From CAVRCT01 sp963719645 (GTDB lineage Bacteria > Pseudomonadota > Gammaproteobacteria > DSM-16500): a stretch of DNA of 64,000 bases. Position 1 is the stretch's first letter; every line of letters starts with the position of its first letter. Shown piece after piece: positions 45,482 through 55,711 of the stretch. The position numbers and the translations under genes are program-made. The DNA is taken from the NCBI GenBank assembly GCA_963719645.1, contig CAVRCT010000007.1:186001-250000 (forward strand), given 5' to 3'. The notes below the pieces were generated by a model. That model did no database searches, was not told where the DNA came from, and saw only the letters and a list, made by a program, of their open reading frames with translations.

Positions 45482-45628
45482 CACAAGGTTCCGCGCGAAA
45501 AGTCGCGCTGGATGACACAGAGTTGACACCAAGCTGACTTCGAATCTCAGTCCGCATTTTGAAGTACGCTGGGTATATATGCTACAATCGCTAAACTGAA
45601 ATAATCACGTTGCAAAGGAGAGTGTGAC

Positions 45629-48442
45629 ATGACGAAAAAAGCAAATAAGCCAACACCCGATACGGTAGATGAAGCATCCGAAGAATCCTTTCCGGCCAGT
45701 GATTCACCAGCCTGGACGAAAGCGCATCACAAAGAAGTGACAACGCATACAGAATCCGACGATCATCAAAAATATTATATTCATAAAGCACAGCAAGTTT
45801 TAACGGTGCAAGGTATTCCGTATCATTATTTTAGTTTGCCACTGGCCGAACAGGCGGGATTGCAAGGGTTGTCTAGACTCCCTGTTACGTTAAAAATTCT
45901 ACTCGAAAATTTATTGCGACACGAAGACGGTCATACCGTCACAGCAGATGATATCCGAGCCGTCGTTGATTGGTTAAACGAAAAAAAATCCAATCGTGAA
46001 ATTGCATATCGTCCCGCGCGTGTTTTAATGCAGGATTTTACCGGTGTTCCTGCGGTGGTGGATTTGGCAGCGATGCGTGCCGCCATCACAAAATTAGGCG
46101 GCAATGCTGAAAAAATTAATCCGCTTTCACCGGTTGATCTGGTGATTGATCATTCGATTCAAGTCGATCAATTTATTGCGCCGGATTCATTTACGATCAA
46201 TGCCCAAATGGAAATGGCACGCAACCATGAGCGGTATGAATTTTTGCGTTGGGGACAACACGCTTTTCAAAATTTCCGTGTTGTGCCACCTGACACCGGT
46301 ATTTGTCACCAAGTGAATTTAGAATATTTAGCCAAGGCGGTTTGGACGCAAGAGATTCAAGGCAAACAAGTTGCCTATCCCGATACACTGGTTGGCACCG
46401 ACAGTCATACCACCATGATCAATGGGTTGGGCGTGTTGGGTTGGGGCGTCGGCGGCATTGAAGCAGAGGCGGCGATGTTAGGGCAGCCGATTTCGATGTT
46501 AATTCCCGAAGTGATTGGGGTGAAGTTAATCGGTCAATTACGAGAAGGTATCACCGCAACAGATTTAGTGTTGGTCGTAACACATGAGCTACGGAAAAAA
46601 GGCGTCGTTGGCAAGTTCGTCGAATTTTTTGGACCTGGATTGCATGATTTATCCATCGCAGATCGTGCAACCATTGGCAATATGGCGCCGGAGTATGGTG
46701 CGACCTGCGGATTTTTTCCAATTGATGAAGCGACGCTGAGTTATTTGCGCTTAAGTGGTCGGGATGATCACACGATTGCGCTGGTTGAAGCGTATGCGAA
46801 AGCACAAGGTATGTGGCATGATGCCAAGCAAGCCGATCCTGTTTTTACCGATGTTGTCACTTTAGATCTTGATTCGATTCGACCGGCGTTGGCAGGGCCT
46901 AAGCGTCCACAAGATCATGTCGAATTACCGAATTTAGTGGCTGCTTTTGATAAATTACTCATCGATGCAAAACGCATGGAAGAAAAAAATCAAACATTTG
47001 CAACGAATGATGATTTTACCTTGCGTCACGGGGATGTTGTTATCGCAGCGATAACCAGTTGCACGAATACATCCAATCCCAGTGTGCTGATTGGCGCGGG
47101 ACTGTTAGCCAAGCGTGCAGTGGAAAAAGGATTAGTGCGCAAACCCTGGGTAAAAACATCGTTTGCACCCGGTTCGCAAGTCGTCACTCGGTATCTCGAA
47201 AACACAGGCTTGCAAAAATATTTAGATCAATTGGGTTTTACCTTAGTCGGTTACGGGTGTACAACGTGTATTGGTAACTCAGGACCATTGCCTGATGCGG
47301 TTGCAAAAACCGTTGCAGAAGATGACTTAATTGTCTCTGCCGTATTGTCTGGAAATCGAAATTTTGAAGGACGTATTCACCCGCAAGTCAAAGCGAATTG
47401 GTTGGCCTCACCTCCTTTGGTGGTTGTGTTTGCATTAACTGGTACGGTTGCAATTGATATTACAAAAGATCCGATTGGTTATGATCTATCGGGATTGCCT
47501 GTTTATTTAAAAGATCTTTGGCCTAGCAATGCAGATATCCTGCGTGAAATGAGCAGTATTTCAGGAAAAATGTTTCAGGATGCGTATCAAAATATTTTTA
47601 CCGGAACGGATGAATGGCAAGAGATGAAAATTCCGACGTCTCAAACGTATGAGTGGCGTGATGATTCCACGTACATTCAACATCCGCCTTTTTTTGATGG
47701 GATGAAAATTGAATTAGATAAAATCAATGATATTGATGATGCACGCATTTTAGCGTTACTAGGCGATAGCATTACGACCGATCATATTTCACCGGCAGGT
47801 TCGTTCAAGGCAGAGAGTCCGGCGGGAAAATATTTATTGGCGAAAGGGGTGGCTGCAAAAGATTTTAATTCGTATGGTGCGCGGAGAGGGAATCATGAAG
47901 TGATGATGCGTGGCACGTTTGCCAATATTCGCATTCGTAATGAAATGCTGAAAGATGTTGAAGGGGGTTTTACTCAGCATATTCCCAGTCAGGAAATTTT
48001 ATCCATTTATGATGCAGCGATGCGTTACAAGAAAGAACGTACGCCGTTGGTTGTCATCGCTGGGAAAGAATATGGCACAGGGTCATCCCGGGATTGGGCG
48101 GCGAAAGGGCCTAAATTATTAGGCGTCGTAGCAGTCATTGCAGAAAGTTTTGAGCGGATTCATCGTTCGAATTTAATTGGCATGGGTATTTTGCCGTTAG
48201 AATTTTTGCCGGGTGAAAATCGGCAGACGATTGCGTTGACGGGCAGTGAAAAAATTTCGCTTAAAGGATTGGCGGGTGAGCTTGCGCCTAGGATGAAAGT
48301 GAAGGCCACGATTGAACGTGACGATGGTTCAAGAACCGATATAAATTTGTTGTTGCGAATTGAGACGGTGAATGAATTGGATTACTACAAGCATGGCGGA
48401 ATTTTGCAATTTGTGATGCGTAAAATGTTGCAGGAAAAATGA
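45629..48442 (+). CDS. acnA: Aconitate hydratase A with an unusual N-terminal extension
   Basis: 937 residues; interconverts citrate and isocitrate through a 4Fe-4S cluster. Cluster cysteines are in TSCTNTSNPSVL and GYGCTTCIGNSGP; other hallmarks are GTDSHTTMINGLGVLGWGVG and AGKEYGTGSSRDWAAKG. The first ~48 residues are not part of aconitase and contain VDEASEESFPASDSPAW, a motif otherwise seen in tiny stand-alone proteins. The start is supported by an AAAGGAGA ribosome site. Confidence 0.95.
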   Translation: MTKKANKPTPDTVDEASEESFPASDSPAWTKAHHKEVTTHTESDDHQKYYIHKAQQVLTVQGIPYHYFSLPLAEQAGLQGLSRLPVTLKILLENLLRHEDGHTVTADDIRAVVDWLNEKKSNREIAYRPARVLMQDFTGVPAVVDLAAMRAAITKLGGNAEKINPLSPVDLVIDHSIQVDQFIAPDSFTINAQMEMARNHERYEFLRWGQHAFQNFRVVPPDTGICHQVNLEYLAKAVWTQEIQGKQVAYPDTLVGTDSHTTMINGLGVLGWGVGGIEAEAAMLGQPISMLIPEVIGVKLIGQLREGITATDLVLVVTHELRKKGVVGKFVEFFGPGLHDLSIADRATIGNMAPEYGATCGFFPIDEATLSYLRLSGRDDHTIALVEAYAKAQGMWHDAKQADPVFTDVVTLDLDSIRPALAGPKRPQDHVELPNLVAAFDKLLIDAKRMEEKNQTFATNDDFTLRHGDVVIAAITSCTNTSNPSVLIGAGLLAKRAVEKGLVRKPWVKTSFAPGSQVVTRYLENTGLQKYLDQLGFTLVGYGCTTCIGNSGPLPDAVAKTVAEDDLIVSAVLSGNRNFEGRIHPQVKANWLASPPLVVVFALTGTVAIDITKDPIGYDLSGLPVYLKDLWPSNADILREMSSISGKMFQDAYQNIFTGTDEWQEMKIPTSQTYEWRDDSTYIQHPPFFDGMKIELDKINDIDDARILALLGDSITTDHISPAGSFKAESPAGKYLLAKGVAAKDFNSYGARRGNHEVMMRGTFANIRIRNEMLKDVEGGFTQHIPSQEILSIYDAAMRYKKERTPLVVIAGKEYGTGSSRDWAAKGPKLLGVVAVIAESFERIHRSNLIGMGILPLEFLPGENRQTIALTGSEKISLKGLAGELAPRMKVKATIERDDGSRTDINLLLRIETVNELDYYKHGGILQFVMRKMLQEK

Positions 48443-48474
48443 GAAAAATACTCTTGAGGTCAATGGTATCTGGT

Positions 48475-48636
48475 TTAAGAAAGGGCGGTCATAATGTGTA
48501 AAGATTTTCTTAAGCATCTCTTTACCCTGCAGGGAGATCCTTCGGAGCGAAAAGCACTCAGGATGACAGCCCTTTCTTAAGCACTCAGGATGACGGCTCT
48601 TTCTTAAGCACTCAGAATGTCAGCCCTTTTTTAAGC
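48475..48636. repeat. Family E repeat (degenerate copy)
   Basis: Contains repeated TTAAGCACTCAGGATGACAG-type units and GGGAGATCCTTCGGAGC. A cleaner copy is at 59101-59254. Here the right arm is present about three times in tandem, which looks like slippage or rearrangement. Confidence 0.65.
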
Positions 48637-48696
48637 GCCCCCAAAGAACGTTGTTGCGTAATTCAACGTATTGCTTAGAACGCCTTCCCCGGAGGG

Positions 48697-49009
48697 CTAC
48701 CCTGCACACACATCTTTGCGTTAAGTTCGTACACGTGAACGTGCCCGCGTGCGTGCCCGTGCCTGTCTCTGTCCTCTTTATTCAAACAATTCCTGCCACA
48801 CACTCAATTTTCTTTAAAGCCTATTTTAGTAATGGAAATAATAATAATGATGCGAACTATTCAAAAGGCCGAGAATTATTACTACGTAATAGTCTCAATG
48901 TTAATTAAAATGGTTAAAAATGCAGGTTAATTTATTAAACCAGGCACGGGCACGCACGCGGGCACGTTCACGTGTACGAACTTAACACAAAGATGTGTGT
49001 GCAGGGTAG
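48697..49009. mobile_element. MITE with long terminal inverted repeats, related to the IS4-family element
   Basis: 313 bp, with ends of about 69 bp that are inverted copies (CTACCCTGCACACACATCTT at the left, its complement at the right) with about one mismatch. The outermost ~22 bases resemble the ends of the IS element at 51728-53414 (CTACTGTGCACACACATCTT), so it was probably moved by that type of transposase. The AT-rich middle has no gene. Confidence 0.8.
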
Positions 49010-49020
49010 GTGCGGAACTG

Positions 49021-50334
49021 CTATTCATTAAATTTCATATGCATCTTCCAAAATGGAAGTATTGCTATTTTTGTATGATTGACAGACAGCTGTTCCTCTT
49101 GATTTAAAGTAACAATCGTTGTAAAGCTCGCGTTCAGTTCATTTTTGGCTTCAATCAATGCATTAATTTCTCTAGTCCGTGTAGAGTCATTAGAAAGATC
49201 AAGGCAGACTTGAACAAGATGAATGGATCCATCAATATTTTTAATTACATAATCAATTTCTTTCGACGAACGTGTTTTGTAATAAAAAATTTCATTATTC
49301 TTACGGCGTAATTCGTTAAACACTGCATTTTCTAGTGAAGCACTTTGTGACATCTCTGGCTTAATGGAATAGGCTGTGATTAAACCCGGATCAGCGCAAT
49401 AAATTTTTTTGGGGTTCACTTGGCGCTTTCTAAGAGAAAGATCAAAAATTGAAATTGGAAATAATAAAAATGCATCTTCAAAATAATCTAAGTACTCATA
49501 TAAGCTATTTTTACCGAGGCTTTCTCCTTGCGATTTAAAAGAGTTGTACATCTTAGTAATACTCAAACCAGAAGCAATATTTTGCAAGCAATGGGTTAAA
49601 AATAATTTAACAATATGTGGGTTAGTCATCATATGGCGCTCGATGACATCACGATAAACCACAGCATTAACATACTCCTGCATCAAAGCGCGATGGTGGT
49701 CACGTCCAATAAAAAGAGCCTCAGGAAAACCGCCCATTGTTAAATATTCCTGAGCAAGATGTCGCACGTGAGATAATTGTTTACTGCTTAAATGATTTAT
49801 ATCAGAGATATTATGATAGTGTAAAAATTCTTGAAAGCTCATCGGGAAAACTTCTGTGGTGATACTGCGTCCCCGCAAGCTCGTCGAGATTTCTTTACTT
49901 AAGGCTTTTGCAGATGATCCAGTAATATAAATTTGCATGTATTCTTTATCAAGTACTCGGCGAATGAATTTTTCCCAGCCGTCGACATTTTGAATTTCAT
50001 CAAAAAAGAAATATAAGTCTTTACTATGAGCATAATTAGGATAGAGCTCGAAATAAGAATCCAAGATATCTTGAAAATTATCAACCTTAAAATGGATGAG
50101 CCGCTCATCTTCAAAATTGATATAACATAATTTAGTTTGCTCAATGCCTGCATTGAGTAAATCTTGCATATGTTGATACATGAGATAGGTTTTTCCGCTG
50201 CGTCGCATTCCTATAAAAACATGCGCTTTGCGAAGTTGCGGAGAAAATTCAGTTATTGGAATAGCGCGTGGAATGACTTTAGGTATGGATTCGCTATGGA
50301 AATCTAGGATAATTTGTTTTATAAGCTTTTGCAT
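49021..50334 (-). CDS. AAA ATPase with DUF4143-type C-terminal domain
   Basis: 437 residues. Walker A is GMRRSGKTYLM (about 42-52), Walker B LYFFFDEIQNVDGWEKFIRR, and sensor ITGSSAKALSKEISTSLRGR. The C-terminal nuclease-like region contains KEIDYVIKN, typical of the ATP-binding/DUF4143 family. These genes are common, often horizontally acquired, and of unknown function. It is flanked on the 3' side by a MITE. AT-rich relative to acnA. Confidence 0.88.
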   Translation of the reverse strand: MQKLIKQIILDFHSESIPKVIPRAIPITEFSPQLRKAHVFIGMRRSGKTYLMYQHMQDLLNAGIEQTKLCYINFEDERLIHFKVDNFQDILDSYFELYPNYAHSKDLYFFFDEIQNVDGWEKFIRRVLDKEYMQIYITGSSAKALSKEISTSLRGRSITTEVFPMSFQEFLHYHNISDINHLSSKQLSHVRHLAQEYLTMGGFPEALFIGRDHHRALMQEYVNAVVYRDVIERHMMTNPHIVKLFLTHCLQNIASGLSITKMYNSFKSQGESLGKNSLYEYLDYFEDAFLLFPISIFDLSLRKRQVNPKKIYCADPGLITAYSIKPEMSQSASLENAVFNELRRKNNEIFYYKTRSSKEIDYVIKNIDGSIHLVQVCLDLSNDSTRTREINALIEAKNELNASFTTIVTLNQEEQLSVNHTKIAILPFWKMHMKFNE

Positions 50335-50453
50335 ATTGTCTTCCAGAATGATATGGTTTTATCATATACCATCTTTTTATTAAAGACAATAATTATCTTA
50401 TCTGTTTTCCTACAAGTGATATGGCTAGCACTGCTGTATCTAGGCTGCTGAAC

Positions 50454-50551
50454 CTCAAAATGCGAACTTAAAACTCGGTGTTAAAACGTTGGTGTCATGC
50501 CGACATGACACCGAGTTTTTATGCTGCCAAGTTTTAAGTTCGCATTTTGAG
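50454..50551. repeat. Family G palindrome
   Basis: CTCAAAATGCGAACTTAAAA and its complement form the arms, with an inner hairpin GGTGTCATGCCGACATGACACC. Related fragments occur near 45130-45160 and 45530-45565, and a GTGTCATGCCAGCATGACAC stem recurs near 57350. Confidence 0.7.
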
Positions 50552-50609
50552 ATGTTATTAGTAACCTTATCATCCGGATAATTACAAAGCGGAACTATTA
50601 TTTCCTTAT

Positions 50610-50804
50610 TTGCAATCCTCAGAACAACCCAATTTAACGACCTTAAAATACATCATGTCATTCGTCAAAAAAAAAGGAACTCTACCAACTGCCAAAGAAA
50701 TTCAAAGCGCACTTGAAAAAAGAAAACTCCCTAAACTGCCGGATGATATCGTTGACTACTTGAATGGAAAATGTAAACTGACTTTAGCTGATAGGAAACC
50801 CTAA
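50610..50804 (+). CDS. Small hypothetical protein
   Basis: 64 residues. The second half (PKLPDDIVDYLNGKCKLTL) resembles short proteins where LPDDIxxYL precedes a small helical region, which gives modest support. There is no strong ribosome site. It could instead be the remnant of a longer gene. Confidence 0.4.
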   Translation: MQSSEQPNLTTLKYIMSFVKKKGTLPTAKEIQSALEKRKLPKLPDDIVDYLNGKCKLTLADRKP

Positions 50805-50874
50805 AACCATTGGTATTGCTCTAAATTTTACTTAAATAAATCTTCTAATGTCACAACACCCTGGAGTAACTATT

Positions 50875-51693
50875 ATGGATAATATATTTTCAATTCTCAT
50901 ACTAATTTTTCTCTATCTCTCTTTCCCAAACAGGAAACTTAGTTTTCGAATTGCTATTATATTTTTTATCTTAGCGTCTATTGTTCAAGGAGTCACTTCG
51001 GGATATCTAATAGATATGTTCATTTTAGCTATTTACACCTTTGGATTCGCGTTGATGGCGTTTACTTGCACTAATGTATTTCAATCATGGCGTTCGACTC
51101 AAAAGGCGGCTGATTACAGCCAACTTGGTTTTTTTAAACTGACAGCGCATTTCGATAAGTCAGGTTTTCAGATTTTAAGTCTCTTAATTGCTTGCTATGT
51201 TGCGAGTTTAATTTGGCTAACGATTTGGAATATGCGCTTTGTGCATATCATGGCTATTTTTATCGTGGTTGATTTGGTATTGTATTTTTCTTTAAAAAAG
51301 AACAGCAAAAAATTTATTGCTCCATTCATCGCATTTTTACTTGCTGATTTTACCACTCAAATTGTATGGTTAAATATTTGGAAAGAAGGTGCTTTTTTCT
51401 CCGTGTCACAATTATTTAGCTGGCCAAGCGTTATCATTTTTGCATTACTGCTTGTAACAGGCATCATTTTTCTTCTTAAAAAAGGATCTACTGCTGCAAT
51501 TGTTTTTTTACTCCTTGTTCAATATGCCCGATTTGGTATTATGCTCCTCCATTTTTATAACAGCTCAAGCGAGCAGACCTTTAGTTTATTTACAATTATT
51601 GCAAGCCAAGCTTACCTCTCTCTTTGGATCGTTGTGCTGCCAACTCTACTAGCAGTCATTGGTAGAAAATCAATGAAGTCTGCGCATGATTAA
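50875..51693 (+). CDS. Multi-pass inner membrane protein of unknown function
   Basis: 272 residues from the ATG at 50875, which has a GGAGTAA ribosome site; an earlier ATG at 50848 has none. About eight hydrophobic helices cover nearly the whole length (starting DNIFSILILIFLYLSF). The short loops are basic. No family recognised; a transporter or small-molecule permease is possible. Confidence 0.7.
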   Translation: MDNIFSILILIFLYLSFPNRKLSFRIAIIFFILASIVQGVTSGYLIDMFILAIYTFGFALMAFTCTNVFQSWRSTQKAADYSQLGFFKLTAHFDKSGFQILSLLIACYVASLIWLTIWNMRFVHIMAIFIVVDLVLYFSLKKNSKKFIAPFIAFLLADFTTQIVWLNIWKEGAFFSVSQLFSWPSVIIFALLLVTGIIFLLKKGSTAAIVFLLLVQYARFGIMLLHFYNSSSEQTFSLFTIIASQAYLSLWIVVLPTLLAVIGRKSMKSAHD

Positions 51694-51727
51694 GAGTAGA
51701 TGATAATTTAGCACGTAGCCTGGATGG

Positions 51728-53395
51728 CTACTGTGCACACACATCTTTGCACAACATCCAGCCATCATAAATGCCTTGAAATCTTTGAAGCCCTCTTCCT
51801 AGTGTAATAGGTCCAGGAGGCAATGGCACTAGCTTAAGAACTGTCGTCCCGGAATTTAGTAGCTCTTAACGAGCGCCTTTTGCTCGTTTAGAGCTACTTA
51901 ATGTCCGGGATCCATCTTCAATTTATCGCCCTCTTGCTTTTAACTTATATGCTTTAAGCAAAATGGATCCCGGACATTAACTGGCGCTAAATTCGCAAAA
52001 AGCGCTCATTAAGCGCCAGTAAATTCCGGGACGTCAGTTCTTAAGCTAGTGCCATTGGGTCCAGGAGGGCCTTCACTGCTTCTGTATCCTTGCCATCCGC
52101 CCAATCTTGCAATTATCCAAGTTGCCCAGCCCAAATTTTCTTTGGAGTAAGGATTTTTTTGTTTAGCTGTTTTTCCTTCTACTTTTGTTAGCAACACTTC
52201 TAACACAACTTGTTCAGTGGCGCTAAATACATCTTTAACTTGTTGTTCTGTTGTGCCATCACGAGCTAATACTAATTGCATGATCTTTATCGCTGCGCAT
52301 AATGCAACAATAGCTAATTTCATCAATCCTTCAGCCGATTCTACTTGGCTTGATTCAATATCCAATCCCTGTTTTTTCATCGTGCGAAAAAGCTGCTCTC
52401 CATTCCAGCGCTTTTGATACCACACGATAATTTGTTTTGCATCTTCAAAGCTTGTGACTGCATGAGTTGTCAATAGACGCCAATGAATAGGCTCTTGTCC
52501 TGCTACACAGCTTATTTCTTTTGCTTCTATCACATATATTTTAATTGTCTTCTCAGCATCTTTATCAGTACATTTGGGCGGCTTCTTAATTTCAACATTG
52601 CTATATTTTATTACTAAGGTCGCTTCTCTTTCTTCGCGTCCTTTCCTAATATCGCGTCGGATAGTAATAATTAATCTTCCCGCTTCTGGTTGTGCATCTA
52701 AGTAAGAATATAATCTTTCTCCTGTCTCTAGCGCACGATCATGTCTTATACGCGTTATAATGTGCGTCTTTTCGTCAGGAATACGATCAATGAATTCGTA
52801 AATATCATTTTCACGATCGCCTATAAAAGTAACGCAATCGGCCTCTGATAATACCTCTTTACTTGTCTCTGCCGTTGAAATCCAGCGATACGATTCTTTT
52901 TCTTCGATAGGTAATTTTTGATAATTAGCTGATGCGCCTTCTAATCGATTCTCAATATGAATTGCCGAGCTTCCTAGACAAGAGCCTGTCTTAGCATCCA
53001 GCACCAACATCGGATGTATGAAAAAACCAACGTCTTTTCCATTACCCACTGTCCCTAAACCATAAACTCGACCGGCATGTTTTTGAAGATTAATTTCAGT
53101 TGTATCTTGAATACCCAATACATGTCGACCACTTACTAATGGTCTTAGTCTTTCTTGTTCTGCTTGAATTAACCTGTATGTCGTCACGTTTTCATTACCT
53201 AACCAACGTTCAAATTTAACAGCCTCTGAGCGTCCATTCCCTAATCGTCTCAGATTAACTACTTTTCGTTCAACTATGCGATTAAATAATAATTCACCGT
53301 TTTTTTTAAACGCTTATCTACAAATGGGTGTGTCAATTTCATCTAAAATCCTTTTAATTCCATTCTCTAAAAATTGCTGCGCAATACTAACACAA
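51728..53395 (-). pseudogene. IS4-family transposase, inactivated
   Basis: The intact central part (392 residues, 53187-52009) has VLGIQDTTEINL, FIGDRENDIYEFIDRI and WYQKRWNGEQLFRTMKKQG, the DDE and YREK-like regions. Upstream the frame continues (ELLFNRIVERKVVNLRRLGN) but is cut by a TAA at 53314-53316 next to an A8 run; DKRLKK in another frame suggests paired frameshifts. The 3' end is interrupted by MITE D3. Removing it restores EGPPGPITLGRGLQRF and a stop inside the terminal repeat. Confidence 0.85.
51821..52057. mobile_element. Family D MITE (copy D3) inside the transposase gene
   Basis: 237 bp, near-identical to D1. It is flanked by an 11-bp direct repeat GGTCCAGGAGG (51810-51820 and 52058-52068), a clear target duplication. 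It replaces the C-terminal codons of the transposase. Confidence 0.92.
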
Positions 53396-53566
53396 AAATG
53401 TGTGTTCACAGTAGCCCGGAGGGGGAAGGTGGCCGACAGGTCGGATGGGGGGGTGAAAAAATGCAAGAATTCATTCAAAATTCGATGGATATAGCACAAA
53501 TAATTGTTAATATTTCATTAAGCTTTACACGCTAAGCTATTCAATAATCCATGCTCGAGACCCTAT

Positions 53567-54769
53567 ATGCCAAAAGTGCTGTTCCGCTACATACGCCAAA
53601 ATAATCAATCGTATCTCTTACTGCGATTTGATTCGAATTATCATCATCGAACGTCCCGAGAGGGTCTGAATTATAGTAATTTTAGGAATGATCACGGATT
53701 TTATCATCAAGAGATACCCTCTAGAAAAGCACAAAAAATTGATAGCACATTTGATCCTAGTTTAGATTTTTGTTTTCACATCAAAAATGAACGTTTCAAA
53801 GAGAATGCCCATACGTTGCAACAAACGCTGCAAGATTTTCAAAGTATTTTAGAAGGCTACAGAAATAAGTGTTTTCAACGATTTGATGTTGAATTTTCGC
53901 CAGATTTTAGATTGGCATTAACCAACGGCTTGGAAGAAGCTGCTGGTCTCATTCGCCAACCGCATGTCATTAACTTATTAGATGGACAGTCTAAAAAATT
54001 ATTACCAGATATCCAACATGAATTAGAAAATTGGGATGAAATCACTGTTCATATTGAGGCTGCTCGTAAAGAAGTAGAGCAGAAACACTGGGAGAATTTA
54101 TCACTTCACGAAAAACAAGGTGCTCTCAATTTAGCAATTAGCAAGTTACGGTTGGCAGAAAAGGCTATCAATCATGAACGAAGAAAAAAGTGCGCGGATT
54201 ACTCTGACTTCACAGAGTATTTATTTACTCGTCATGTCAGTGAATTTTTTCAGCTAGATATTGAAAAATTATTCGGCACGCAAGAAGAAAAATTAATTTG
54301 CTCAACATACGATTTTTTGCAGGCGGCAGTGTATGACTATCTCAATCATGCCGAAAGTCAGCCTAAGGCACCCAAAAAAGCGGTGGCTGAGGAGCTTTAT
54401 CAATCATTGGGCGGAATGAGGTATGCAGTCTCAGTACAAGAAAAGCTAGCTCGTATCAGAGATTGCTATGCGTGTTTAGAGCGCCCAGAGGTGCAAACAA
54501 CATTACGTCAAGATCGAAGCGGTTGTCTCTTGTTGAAATATTTTTTTGTCGGGTTGTCATTTCTTATTTTTCCAGTTGGAGCCGCGTTAGCCTTTTTTTC
54601 AAAATGTGCAACTGGTTCAGGAAAATATTGGGCGAGTACAGGGGCTCGATTTTATTCGGTTGCAAGCAAGTCAGTGCATCAATCTACGTTGTTTAAGTCC
54701 GTTGTGACAAACGATAGACAAGCCGCTGTTTTAGAATTATCGGCACCGCGAAAAAATTCGTTAAATTAA
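53567..54769 (+). CDS. Orphan protein with a C-terminal hydrophobic segment
   Basis: 400 residues, mostly helical and charged, with one hydrophobic stretch near residue 325 (YFFVGLSFLIFPVGAALAFF) close to the C-terminus. No family recognised. Large orphan helical proteins with a C-terminal membrane segment are frequent among secreted effectors of Legionellales, but nothing here proves secretion. The region 53415-53566 before it has no gene. Confidence 0.65.
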   Translation: MPKVLFRYIRQNNQSYLLLRFDSNYHHRTSREGLNYSNFRNDHGFYHQEIPSRKAQKIDSTFDPSLDFCFHIKNERFKENAHTLQQTLQDFQSILEGYRNKCFQRFDVEFSPDFRLALTNGLEEAAGLIRQPHVINLLDGQSKKLLPDIQHELENWDEITVHIEAARKEVEQKHWENLSLHEKQGALNLAISKLRLAEKAINHERRKKCADYSDFTEYLFTRHVSEFFQLDIEKLFGTQEEKLICSTYDFLQAAVYDYLNHAESQPKAPKKAVAEELYQSLGGMRYAVSVQEKLARIRDCYACLERPEVQTTLRQDRSGCLLLKYFFVGLSFLIFPVGAALAFFSKCATGSGKYWASTGARFYSVASKSVHQSTLFKSVVTNDRQAAVLELSAPRKNSLN

Positions 54770-54838
54770 TGATGTTATTTATCGAGTCGGTGTCATGCCA
54801 GCATACTCTTACAAAGATATCTACACAAACCACCCATG

Positions 54839-55014
54839 TGTCGTCCCGGAATTTAGTAGCTCTTAACGAGCGCCTTTTGCTCGTTTAGAGCTACTTAATT
54901 CCTTGATCCATCTTCAATTTACCGCCTTCTTGCTTTTTAACTTACGTGCTTTAAGCAAAATGGATCCCGGACATTAATTCCGCGATGACAGTTCTTAAGC
55001 GAGTGCTATTGGGC
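54839..55014. repeat. Family D MITE (copy D4, truncated and degraded)
   Basis: Begins within the terminal repeat (GTGTCGTCCCGGAATTTAGT) and ends AGTTCTTAAGCGAGTGCTATTG. The second internal hairpin is deleted and the terminal CAATGGCAC is lost on the left. Confidence 0.75.
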
Positions 55015-55090
55015 TGAGAGATCGACACAAATTCATAACGAATATAAAAAATTAGCGATCACAATAACAGCACCTCAAATCCAAGAATTT

Positions 55091-55531
55091 CTATACCGAA
55101 CCCACCACTTCAAATTCAACATCAATATTGCCGCGTGTCGCATGGGAATAAGGACAAATTTTTTCATGCGCTTCTTTCACTAATGCCGCAAGATCAGCTT
55201 GCGATAAATTGTTATCACGAATTTGAAATTTAACCGACAAGGCAAAGCCACCCCCTTCACGTTGACCAATCGAAACACTGCAATCAACGGTTGCGTGAGT
55301 CGCATCTTTTTTATGTTGTTTGGCAACATAATCAAGTGCACCGCCGAAACAGGCCGCATAACCTGCTGCAAACAAATGTTCAGGTGTCACGGTATCGGGT
55401 TTGCCAGGCCCGCCTAATTCTTTTGGAACTGACAGATTGACATCTAATGCACCATCACGGGTTTCACTGTGACCATTGCGTCCACCTGTTGCGGTGGCAG
55501 TTGCGGTAAAAAGAGGTTTTATCTTATCCAT
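55091..55531 (-). CDS. ohr: Organic hydroperoxide resistance protein (OsmC/Ohr family)
   Basis: 146 residues; a thiol peroxidase reducing organic hydroperoxides. The two redox cysteines are in AAGYAACFGGAL (about residue 61) and KICPYSHATRGN (about 125), and the N-terminus FTATATATGGRNGHS is typical of Ohr. AAGGAG precedes the start. No ohrR regulator gene is adjacent. Confidence 0.95.
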   Translation of the reverse strand: MDKIKPLFTATATATGGRNGHSETRDGALDVNLSVPKELGGPGKPDTVTPEHLFAAGYAACFGGALDYVAKQHKKDATHATVDCSVSIGQREGGGFALSVKFQIRDNNLSQADLAALVKEAHEKICPYSHATRGNIDVEFEVVGSV

Positions 55532-55711
55532 GGATTTCTCCTTAATGAGTTAATATTAAAATTTACTTGAAAATTACTTGATTGCAAGCGTTTTTCAAAT
55601 TCGATATTACTGCACGCCATTGTTTGCATGAAATTTGCCATAATGGTAGGCTAATGAATGCTTTCTGCTTGGCAAAGAAAATAAAATTATAATCGAATTT
55701 AGAGGCGCACG

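Larger units (their letters stand above)
51728..53414 (-). mobile_element. Degraded IS4-family insertion sequence
   Basis: The ends CTACTGTGCACACACATCTT (left) and the complement-like TGTGTTCACAGTAG (right) are imperfect inverted repeats of about 20 bp. It encloses one minus-strand transposase with a DDE-type layout. The element cannot be active: the transposase is broken at both ends, one of them by a family D MITE. No flanking target duplication is recognisable. Confidence 0.85.

Noticed and set aside
53280..53320. Programmed frameshift in the transposase at the A8 run
   Set aside because: IS4-family elements do not usually use frameshifting, and the gene is also broken at its other end, so decay is the simpler reading.
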